Shown: one piece after another, positions 1 to 7,600 of the stretch | Numbering within the stretch: position 1 is the first letter of the stretch | Layout of the letters: every line of letters begins with the position of its first letter | Source of the DNA: Fimbriimonas sp. | GTDB taxonomy: Bacteria; Armatimonadota; Fimbriimonadia; Fimbriimonadales; Fimbriimonadaceae | NCBI GenBank assembly: GCA_031292555.1 | Contig: JARLGV010000056.1 | Coordinates: 62,001-126,000, forward strand | Reading direction: 5' to 3' | DNA: 64,000 nt | Notes under the pieces: model-generated | What the model was told of the DNA's origin: nothing | Seen by the model: the letters and a program-made list of their open reading frames with translations, nothing else | The model's database searches: none | Made by a program: the position numbers and the translations under genes

Positions 1-1
1 C

Positions 2-850
2 TACCGCCTTTCTAGCGTCGGATTCGACTGGACCATACATGCCCATGTACCTGCCAACGTCCGCCGAGGGGCCCCGCTCGTCGTCGTGCTCCATGGGGCG
101 ATGGGGTCGGGAGACGGGTACCTCACCAAGAACCGGTGGATCGAGGAGAGCGACGCGAACGGGTTTGTCGCCATCGCTCCGGACGGACTTCCCGCCCGAC
201 CCCGGCTTAGGCCCCAGGCGAAACTGAACCCACGGCTGTGGAACAGCGGTGAACTGAACGTTTCCTCGCCGAGATCGCGCGTCGACGACGTGGAGTTCCT
301 CAAAGAGATGATTGAGGACGCGGTCACCCGGTTTGGCGCGGACCCGAAGAGGGTGTTTATGACCGGACACTCGAACGGAGCCGGTATGACATTTGTGTTT
401 GCCCACGGACATCCCGAAATGCTCGCCGCCATCGCACCGGCTCTCGGCCAGAATCTCACTTCGGTTGCTCCCCTCAAGAACGGTGTACCGACCCTCTATC
501 TCTTGGGGACAGCCGATCCGCTCAATCCGATCGAAGGCGGCACGCGTCACTTACTTTGGGGGAACGCGCAGCAAGTGCCTCCAATTCAACAGTCGATCGA
601 CGACTGGAAGCAAGCGCTCGGAATCAACGACCACCCGACCGTCGTCCGCGACGACGAATCGGTGAAAGCCATGCTCTACCCGCCCGGAATGAACCACGCG
701 ACGTTCGAGGTTCGGTTCCTGAAAGGCCAGGGCCACGGCTGGCCCGGCGGCCAGGCTTCCGGGCTGCCCGAGTCCCTAATCGGCCCAAGCCTCGGCAAGA
801 TCGATGCCACCCACGAGATCTGGACATACTTCGCCCGCTTCATGAAGTAG
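2..850 (+). CDS. PHB-depolymerase/feruloyl-esterase-type alpha/beta hydrolase, 5' end outside the window
   Basis: Seen: the frame is open from the first bases of the window, so the gene starts upstream; about 282 residues are visible. A GTG at 86 lies inside the conserved strand APLVVVLHG and is not the start. The nucleophile elbow is GHSNG (near residue 120 of the visible part), and the segment GHGWPGG near the C-terminus supplies the catalytic His. An Asp in TADPLNP is the likely third residue. Known: this pattern (VVLHG oxyanion strand, GxSxG, late HxWPGG) belongs to the LpqC/polyhydroxybutyrate depolymerase and feruloyl esterase families, which are secreted serine esterases acting on polyesters or feruloylated hemicellulose. 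Inference: next to glycosidases it may release acyl groups from plant polysaccharide. The substrate cannot be read from sequence. It converges on the next gene with a gap of about 35 bases. Confidence 0.85.
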   Translation, partial: YRLSSVGFDWTIHAHVPANVRRGAPLVVVLHGAMGSGDGYLTKNRWIEESDANGFVAIAPDGLPARPRLRPQAKLNPRLWNSGELNVSSPRSRVDDVEFLKEMIEDAVTRFGADPKRVFMTGHSNGAGMTFVFAHGHPEMLAAIAPALGQNLTSVAPLKNGVPTLYLLGTADPLNPIEGGTRHLLWGNAQQVPPIQQSIDDWKQALGINDHPTVVRDDESVKAMLYPPGMNHATFEVRFLKGQGHGWPGGQASGLPESLIGPSLGKIDATHEIWTYFARFMK

Positions 851-885
851 CCGCCCCTCCGCAAAAGCCAGCTGACGATGTCGGT

Positions 886-2232
886 TCAGCGACCGGTCGA
901 CGCCAGAGTAAGCACTGTCACCGATAGCGGAGGAAGCGTGCCTGACCATCGGTTCTCATGAAGATGAGTATCCGGCTTCGAATCCCAATGAGGATTCAAA
1001 TCGCCATCGCTTTTTCCCCAGAAGACGTGGACTGCGGCAGACATATAGCTGGTCGTACCGTCGATGCGCACGTTAACATCGCGAGAGACCAGTTCTCGGT
1101 TGGCAAGCCAAACCGTCATTCGCTTACCGTCCTTCGAACGAGACGCATAGACATCGTCGTCCGTGGTTGCTAACATAACGGGCTCTGCAAATTGCCCCCA
1201 CAGAGCAAGCGCCCTGCCCGTCGGATGCAAGTCGTTTCTTGGCCCCAAGGCGTAGAAAGGGGATGACGACGCCTTGTCGTCATCCATCCATCGCGTGGTC
1301 CAGACCATCGCAGACGCAACCCGCGGTGCTTCTGCAAGATGACCCAAGGTCGCAAAGGTGACCAGCGCGTGGCCAATATCATTTTGGTCCGGCCATCCGC
1401 CCTCCGAATAGTCTTTGGCATTCGTCTCGGCTACCACAACCCGGAGACGCGATCGTTCAGCGGGCGGCGCATACCGGTCGATCGCCTGAGAAGCGGTCCG
1501 GGCCGTCTCAATCAGGTCCGGTTTGGTGAGAAACCGTGCATAGCTGCCCCACTCCCAACCCGTGTATAGGCTCACGCTTAGGAAGTCAATATACGGGGCA
1601 GCCGACGGAAGAAACGTGGACCACCAGCCATCGTTATCGCCGCTGGCCCCTACCTGAATCGTCGGATCAATCGCTTTCATGGCGCGTGAGAATCGCTTCA
1701 CCGTCTCCGCAACCGCAAGCGGGTCCAGTTTGTGGTTCCAGTTCTCGTTCCCGATCTCCCAATAACGGACGCCATATTTCTTGGTCACCTGCGAGTAACG
1801 AACCCAAGAGACTGCGTTCTCCAGCCACTGCTCGCTGGTGCGCCCGGCCTGCTTCTCGGCGTCAAAGCCGACCACCACGAAAGGTTCGCATCCAACCGAC
1901 CGTGCCAATTGGATATATGCATCGAAATCCATGCGTTTGCCTTGCACGGTCGCATACCATCCAAGCGATATCGGCTCCGCCTTCTTGTACGGAGGTGACG
2001 ACCATAGATGGAAGTTGGACTTCTCGCCCCCCGGAAAGCGCAGCCACCGGACCCCCATGTCCTTGAGCGCATCTGCGAGAGGCCGCGCAGATGGCCGGTT
2101 TGCATCGGCGTCCCGAATATAGTTCAGATCGATCCCAAAGAACCGATCGAGATCGTGTCGCAAGACACGGTCAGGATGAACAACGATATCTGGACGAATG
2201 GGGGTTCCAAAGATCATGATTGGGGGTGGCAT
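886..2232 (-). CDS. Clan GH-A glycoside hydrolase, GH51 alpha-L-arabinofuranosidase-like
   Basis: This 448-residue protein has a TIM-barrel fold pattern. The acid/base candidate is Glu163 in WEIGNENW and the nucleophile candidate is Glu269 in VVVAETN, about 106 residues later, as in clan GH-A retaining enzymes. An early RFPGG segment (around residue 70) resembles GH51-type arabinofuranosidases and their relatives. A C-terminal beta-sandwich follows from about residue 350. No signal peptide is visible, so it may be cytosolic or its N-terminus may be unusual. The ATG follows directly after the TGA of the upstream lipoprotein gene (zero spacing), so translation is probably coupled. It is the last gene of the LacI-pseudopilin-lipoprotein operon. 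Exact family (GH51, GH39 or GH30-like) is uncertain; membership of clan GH-A is well supported. Confidence 0.78.
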   Translation of the reverse strand: MPPPIMIFGTPIRPDIVVHPDRVLRHDLDRFFGIDLNYIRDADANRPSARPLADALKDMGVRWLRFPGGEKSNFHLWSSPPYKKAEPISLGWYATVQGKRMDFDAYIQLARSVGCEPFVVVGFDAEKQAGRTSEQWLENAVSWVRYSQVTKKYGVRYWEIGNENWNHKLDPLAVAETVKRFSRAMKAIDPTIQVGASGDNDGWWSTFLPSAAPYIDFLSVSLYTGWEWGSYARFLTKPDLIETARTASQAIDRYAPPAERSRLRVVVAETNAKDYSEGGWPDQNDIGHALVTFATLGHLAEAPRVASAMVWTTRWMDDDKASSSPFYALGPRNDLHPTGRALALWGQFAEPVMLATTDDDVYASRSKDGKRMTVWLANRELVSRDVNVRIDGTTSYMSAAVHVFWGKSDGDLNPHWDSKPDTHLHENRWSGTLPPLSVTVLTLASTGR

Positions 2233-2496
2233 TCAATGACGGGGCGGTGCGGCAGGTGGTCCACTGGCGAACATGCTGAAGATCATTTTCGCTGACTTCT
2301 CATTCCCTCTTGCTCGATCGAGAAAGAGCTTCTGCTCCTCCGGCGACAGCTTCGACCAATCGCCTCCAGTCCGCTGAGCCGCCGCTTTGAGCGGCGCCTG
2401 GGCGGACTGAACGGCGCTATGGTCGATGCCGTCGTCGTTGTTCGCGCAACCAGTCAAGACCAAGAACAGCGGACAGAGCCAAAGCCAGCGCTTCAT
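2233..2496 (-). CDS. Small secreted lipoprotein of unknown function
   Basis: This 87-residue protein has a clear lipoprotein signal: a hydrophobic stretch ending in the lipobox LTGC (Cys at about residue 18), followed by an acidic linker. The mature part carries a short helical motif, WSKLSPEEQKLFLDRARGN, then a proline-rich tail. I do not recognise a function. The start is the ATG that overlaps the pseudopilin stop (ATGA), chosen because it places the charged KR pair just before the hydrophobic core; a longer reading frame would start 7 codons earlier. Its position between a pseudopilin and a glycosidase, with overlapping or abutting codons on both sides, says that it is made together with both. 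A role as a membrane-anchored partner of the pilin-like protein or the enzyme is inference only. Confidence 0.7.
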   Translation of the reverse strand: MKRWLWLCPLFLVLTGCANNDDGIDHSAVQSAQAPLKAAAQRTGGDWSKLSPEEQKLFLDRARGNEKSAKMIFSMFASGPPAAPPRH

Positions 2497-3380
2497 TGCC
2501 CCGGGCTCACGATCCAACGGTGCTGGTTCAAATAGAGGTTCGCCTCGACGAGTTGGCCCGGCTTGAAGTACTTCGCGCTGGTATCCGCCATCACGTAGTT
2601 GGCGCCACCGTTATACTCACGCAAGACGGTCGTGATCGGCGTCGAATCCCAGTAGTTCACCAGGAACCAAAGTGGACGCCATGTGGCATTCCAATCGTCA
2701 CCACAGTAGTTCATTTGGGTGTTCGTGGTATTCGCGCAACCAGACGATGCTGCCCAATACTGATCCATATCCGTCGCACCATCATTGAGCATGATCAGCT
2801 CGGATGGGAACTGAACCATCGAAGCGCCCGTCGCTGTACCGATCGGCGCGTAGTCGCCTCCGTAGTAGACGTTGCCGTCCGGCCCTGGACCGAAGAGGCC
2901 CACCTGCCCCCCCGGCGCCTTCTCTGACGGGTTGAACGCCCAATCGTCGTCACCCTTCGAACCGATTGCGATGGCGTTGGCAAAGTAGGAGTTCACGCCC
3001 ACCTGAGACAAGGGTATCAATTGTGGATAGGACAACCACCACGATTGGGCCGACATACCGGTCAGCGTCGCCGAATCCCCCGTTGACTTGAAGATCTGGA
3101 GGTTCTTGATGTACGGCTGGGTGACTTCCCTGGAACTCCACCGCACATGGCCATTCCAGCTATTGCCGTAAATCCCCTCGGTTGACAGAGGATAGGTATC
3201 GTCGTTGTCACCGAGGTAAATCTGGATGCCGGTTCCAAGTTGTTTGAGTTGGGCCAGGTCGCTCGTCTTCTTCGCCGCCACTTTCGCTTGGGCAAACACC
3301 GGAAATAGAATTGAGGCCAGGATCGCGATAATCGCGATGACGACGAGGAGTTCAATCAATGTAAATGCACTATGCTTCAT
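2493..3380 (-). CDS. Type II secretion/type IV pilus-like pseudopilin (prepilin-type N-terminus)
   Basis: This 295-residue protein starts MKHSAFTLIELLVVIAIIAI, a class III prepilin leader. Cleavage and methylation are expected just before Phe in A-FTLIE, with Glu at mature position 5. The following ILFPVFAQAK and the DNDDTYP motif are typical of the large pilin-like family expanded in Armatimonadota and of DUF1559 proteins in Planctomycetota. The start was set at this Met rather than 10 codons upstream because only this gives a short basic leader. The rest is a globular domain rich in Gly, Asn and aromatic residues. It sits 10 bases after the LacI gene and overlaps the lipoprotein gene by 4 bases. 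Known: pseudopilins assemble into short envelope-spanning fibres. Which fibre this joins, and what it binds, is unknown. Confidence 0.9.
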   Translation of the reverse strand: MKHSAFTLIELLVVIAIIAILASILFPVFAQAKVAAKKTSDLAQLKQLGTGIQIYLGDNDDTYPLSTEGIYGNSWNGHVRWSSREVTQPYIKNLQIFKSTGDSATLTGMSAQSWWLSYPQLIPLSQVGVNSYFANAIAIGSKGDDDWAFNPSEKAPGGQVGLFGPGPDGNVYYGGDYAPIGTATGASMVQFPSELIMLNDGATDMDQYWAASSGCANTTNTQMNYCGDDWNATWRPLWFLVNYWDSTPITTVLREYNGGANYVMADTSAKYFKPGQLVEANLYLNQHRWIVSPGQ

Positions 3381-3390
3381 TGCAGTGTCC

Positions 3391-4434
3391 TTATGTGTTA
3401 TACGTTGCATTAGGAGGCGGGCCGGTGGACCGGCGAATCTTCAGCGATACTTCGAGCATTGCGTGCGCCTCTTGGGGCGTTCCCTCAATGGTCCCGATGA
3501 GGAACTCGGCAGCGTGCCGCCCAAGCGAATCGATGTCCATGCTCACCGAAGTTAGCGGTGGATTGGTGATCGAGGCGTACCACGTGTCGTCGTAGCCGAT
3601 TACAGAAATCTCGCCAGGAACTCGGAAGCCGGCACTTGAGATGGCGTCGATGGCTCCGTGGGCGCTGAGGTCGTTGGCCGCGAAGATCGCCGTTGGACGA
3701 CGATCTGCCGGGAGTTCCATCCATTGGGCCGTCGACAGGCGGGAGACCTCGCGACTGAACCCTCCCAACTTCACGAGGTTCGGATCGAATTCGATCCCCG
3801 ATCCCGCCAACGTATCTCTAAACGCCTTGAACCTTAGCGCGCTCGTGTGGATCTCGGGCCGCCCAGTCAGGTGGGCGATCCGCCGATGACCAAGCGAAAT
3901 CAGGTGTTCGGTTGCGAGCTTCCCACCTTCGTAGTCGTCAGAGTTGACGGTTGCGGGAGCGTACTGGCGTTGTTGCGTAATCGAAACCGTAGCAATGCCT
4001 TGCCGTCGGCACTCCTCGTAGATCGGCGTCTCGTTCGGAGGAATTACTAAGATCAGACCGTCGATCCTGCGATCGATGACCTCGACCGCCCGAGTCGCCT
4101 CCTCTTCGGCAACGGACGTATACAGCATCAAGTTGTATCCGTGTCGCGCTGCCACCGCTGCCACCCCGCCGGTCACCACCGAGTAGAAAGGATCGGGCAC
4201 GTCAAACGAATGCACGTACGGCAACATGAGCCCGATCACGTGGCTTCGCCCCGTGACGAGGGCGCTGGCCACCGGGTCCCGCCGATAGCCCAATTCCTCG
4301 GCCGCGCGTATCACGCGCTCGCGTGTAGCATCAGAAACGCGCACGGTTTTGCTCTTGGCCCCATTCAGCGTCACCGAGACGACCCCTATGGTCGTCCCGG
4401 CTCTCGCAGCAATGTCGCTCATAGTTATCTTCAT
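3391..4434 (-). CDS. LacI-family transcriptional regulator
   Basis: This 347-residue protein has an N-terminal helix-turn-helix (residues about 4-25, SDIAARAGTTIGVVSVTLNG), a hinge helix region (about 50-60) and a periplasmic-binding-protein-like effector domain (about 62-340). The effector domain carries the usual segments FAANDLSAHGAIDAI and ISVIGYDDT. Known: LacI proteins bind short palindromes with a central CG and are released or activated by a sugar. Two such palindromes lie 13 and 57 bases upstream of its start codon (see the operator entries), so autoregulation and control of the divergent alpha-mannosidase gene are likely. It is the first gene of a four-gene operon ending in a glycosidase, so the inducer is probably a sugar released by those enzymes. 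No strong ribosome binding site precedes the ATG. Confidence 0.93.
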   Translation of the reverse strand: MKITMSDIAARAGTTIGVVSVTLNGAKSKTVRVSDATRERVIRAAEELGYRRDPVASALVTGRSHVIGLMLPYVHSFDVPDPFYSVVTGGVAAVAARHGYNLMLYTSVAEEEATRAVEVIDRRIDGLILVIPPNETPIYEECRRQGIATVSITQQRQYAPATVNSDDYEGGKLATEHLISLGHRRIAHLTGRPEIHTSALRFKAFRDTLAGSGIEFDPNLVKLGGFSREVSRLSTAQWMELPADRRPTAIFAANDLSAHGAIDAISSAGFRVPGEISVIGYDDTWYASITNPPLTSVSMDIDSLGRHAAEFLIGTIEGTPQEAHAMLEVSLKIRRSTGPPPNATYNT

Positions 4435-4446
4435 GGCGGTGACGCA

Positions 4447-4464
4447 TGATTAAGCGCTAGATCA
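4447..4464. promoter_or_regulatory. Putative LacI-type operator O1 (perfect palindrome TGAT-NN-AGCGCT-NN-ATCA)
   Basis: The 18-base site reads TGATTAAGCGCTAGATCA. Outer TGAT/ATCA and the six central bases AGCGCT are perfectly symmetrical about a central CG; only the two spacer dinucleotides break symmetry. Length, central CG and location directly upstream of a lacI-family gene match known operators of this family. Binding by the neighbouring regulator is inference. Confidence 0.7.
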
Positions 4465-4490
4465 CTTCACGTGCATTGTACACTAGAAAT

Positions 4491-4508
4491 TGATCAAGCG
4501 CATAATCG
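4491..4508. promoter_or_regulatory. Putative LacI-type operator O2 (imperfect copy)
   Basis: TGATCAAGCGCATAATCG matches the O1 consensus TGAT-NN-AGCGCT-NN-ATCA at 12 of 14 defined positions. Its centre is 44 bases from that of O1, about four helical turns, so both sites could be bound on the same face of the DNA. It lies between the divergent lacI and alpha-mannosidase genes. Confidence 0.6.
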
Positions 4509-4681
4509 GACACGCGGGGAAATGGGGCGACCAGACAAAAACAGCTCATCGACGCGGCTCGGCATTCCGAAACGACTTAGGATTTGACGACAGATCACCT
4601 ACCTCGCCCTCAAACTTCGTGAGGATCGGGTAGTTTCTGAATTGCCGCCTGGAATAATTCACAGGTACTCGGACTTCCCTT

Positions 4682-7600
4682 ATGGCTCCTAAGAACCTCA
4701 ATCGTTCGTTGCGTATCGGGACAGGTTTCCTCGCGATGGCCGCAGCGTTTGCTGCCTCCGCTCAAACCTCTCAACCGATCGACCTCTCGAAGGGTCACAC
4801 CCTCTACGTCGTCCCTTATGCCCACCTGGACACGCAATGGCGCTGGGCCTACCCGCAGACCATTCGGGAATACATCAAGAACACCTTGACCCGGAATTTC
4901 GCCCTGATCGACCGATACCCACACTACATTTTCAACTTCAGCGGGTCTCGCCGGTACGAGATGATGAAGGAATACTATCCGGACCTCTATCAGAAGCTGA
5001 TCGGCTATGTGAAGGAGGGACGCTGGTTCCCGTGCGGATCGTCGGTGGATGAGGACGACGCGAACGTCCCGTCCGGCGAGTCGATCATCCGCCACATTCT
5101 CTACGGCAACCACTACTTCCGCCGCGAATTCGGCGTAGCCAGTGAAGAGTTCATGCTCCCAGACTGTTTCGGGTTCCCCTACTCGCTGCCTTCCATTCTT
5201 GCCCATTGCGGCATAAAGGGTTTCTCGACCCAGAAATTGACCTGGGGCTCGGCCGTCGGCATTCCGTTCAAGGTCGGCGTTTGGGAGGGTCCCGACGGCA
5301 AGAGCGTCGTCGCGGCCCTGGATCCCGGCTCCTACGGCGGACCGGTTAGCGAGGATCTCAGCCAGAACACGAGTTGGCTGGCGCGAATTCAGAAGACGGG
5401 AGACATCTCCGGCGCGTATGTCGACTATCACTACTACGGCACCGGCGACCAAGGCGGGGCGCCCAACGCCCGATCGGTAGACTGGATGGAGAAGAGCGTC
5501 GAAGGCACCGGCCCCGTCACCGTCGTGTCCGCCAAGGCGGACGACATGTTCAAAGCGCTCAAGCCGAATCAGATTGCAAAGATGCCTCGGTACAAGGGCG
5601 AACTGCTGCTGACCGCCCACTCCGCCGGCTCGATCAGTTCGGAGGCGTTCATGAAGCGCTCCAACCGCAAGAGCGAATTGCTCGCCGACGCCGCTGAGAA
5701 AGCCTCGCTCGCCGCAAACCTGGTTGGCAACACGACTTATCCGTCCGACCGGCTTTACCGAGCGTGGGATCTGGTGCTCGGTTCGCAGATGCACGACATG
5801 CTGCCAGGAACCTCGATTCCCAAGGCGTATGAGTTCTGCTGGAACGACTTTCTGCTCGCCCAAAACCAGTTCGCTTCGATCGAAACCGACGCGGTAGGAG
5901 CGGTCGCCGCACGATTGGACACCCGCGGAAAGGGGACGCCACTCATTGTTTACAATCCACTTTCGACCGCCCGAAGGGACCTCGTTGAGGCGACGATCCC
6001 GGATTCGTTCCGGGGCGGCTCGGTCGCAGTAAGCGGTCCCAACGGTAAAGACGAGACGGGCCAAATCCTCGCCAGGAAGGACGGCATGGTTACCGTCGCC
6101 TTCCAAGCGGAAGCGCCAGCGACTGGGTTTGCCGTCTACTCAGTTCACGCGGCAGCCCATCCTGCACCGGTCAAGTCCGACCTGAAAATAGACGCTCGCC
6201 ATATCGAGAACAGCCGATATCGGGTCACCGTTAACGAGGCAGGCGACATCGCGTCGATCGTCGACAAGCAGACCAAACGAGAGATCCTCAAAGCGCCCTC
6301 TCGGCTGGAGATGCAGTACGAGAACCCGAGCGCCTATCCGGCTTGGAATATGGACTGGGACGATGCCAAGCTGCCGCCGCGCGATATCGTAGGAGGACCA
6401 GCCAAGTTTCGGATCGTAGAGCGCGGTCCGACCCGCGTCGTGCTCGAGGTCGAGCGCCGGGCGAAGGGCTCCAAATTCGTGCAGGACATCCGCCTCACTT
6501 CGGGCGGAGACCAGGTCGAAGTGCTGAACAAGATCGACTGGGCAACCCGAGAACGCGCCCTCAAGGCATCCTTCCCGCTCACCTGCGGCAACCCGGAGGC
6601 AACCTATGACCTTCAGTTGGGCGCCACCCGCCGCGGAAATAATGACCCCAAGAAGTACGAGGTGCCCCAGCACCAGTGGTTCGACCTGACGAACACGGCC
6701 GGAACTTACGGGGTCGGCATTCTCAACGACTCCAAGTTCGCTTCCGACAAGCCCAACGACGACACCGTCCGGCTGACGCTGCTTTATACGCCTGGCGTGC
6801 GCGGCGGCACCGAAGACCAGGCGACCCAAGACTTTGGCCGTCACGAAATCCTCTACGCCATCGCTCCCCATCGGGGGGACTGGCGCGTCGGCCAGGTTCC
6901 GTGGAAGGGCAAGCGCCTCAACCAACCCCTGCGCGCGTTCGTCGTTACGCCCCACGCCGGAACCCTGGGCAAGTCGTTCTCGTTGGGTTCGACCAGCAGC
7001 AACGATGTCGAAATCCAGGCTTTGAAGAAGGCGGAGGATTCGGACGAGATCGTGGTTCGCTTCCGCGAGATCAACGGCTTCGGGGCCAAAGGCGTTCGCG
7101 TCAAGTTCGCCCAGCCAGTCGTTTCGGCTCGGGAAGTGAATGGTCAGGAGATGCCGATCGGCCCGGCTACCATATCCGGAGGCGAACTCGTCGCCGACGT
7201 GCCGGCCTACTCGCTCAAGACCTATGCGATTCGGTTGGCAAAGACGAAATCCGAGGCTTCGGTCCCTCCGATCGTAGCCCAAACGCTGAAACTGCCATTC
7301 AACGCCGACGTCGTCTCGACAATCGCCCATCCCGGCGACGGCGAATTCGTGAACCATCAGTCGCTCGCTGCCGATCAGTTGCCCTCGACCTTGACGGTAG
7401 ACGGAGTGAAATTCGCACTGGGACCAAAGAACGACGGCGCCGAGAATGCCGTAGCGGCCCATGGGCAGAAGATTTCGCTGCCGAAGGGATTCAACCGCCT
7501 CTATCTCGTCGCCGCTGCCGACTCCGATACGGCGGCGACCTTCAAACTCGGCAAGTTCTCTGCGCCGTTGGTCGTTCAAGACTGGACCGGCTATGTGGGC

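Noticed and set aside
2233-2517. Longer start for the small lipoprotein (MDREPGA...)
   Set aside because: The later Met places the basic pair just before the hydrophobic core and gives the ATGA overlap that is usual in this operon.
4610-6106. Open frame of 498 codons on the minus strand opposite the alpha-mannosidase
   Set aside because: It mirrors the codon pattern of a clearly real GH38 gene in GC-rich DNA and its product shows no recognisable domain.
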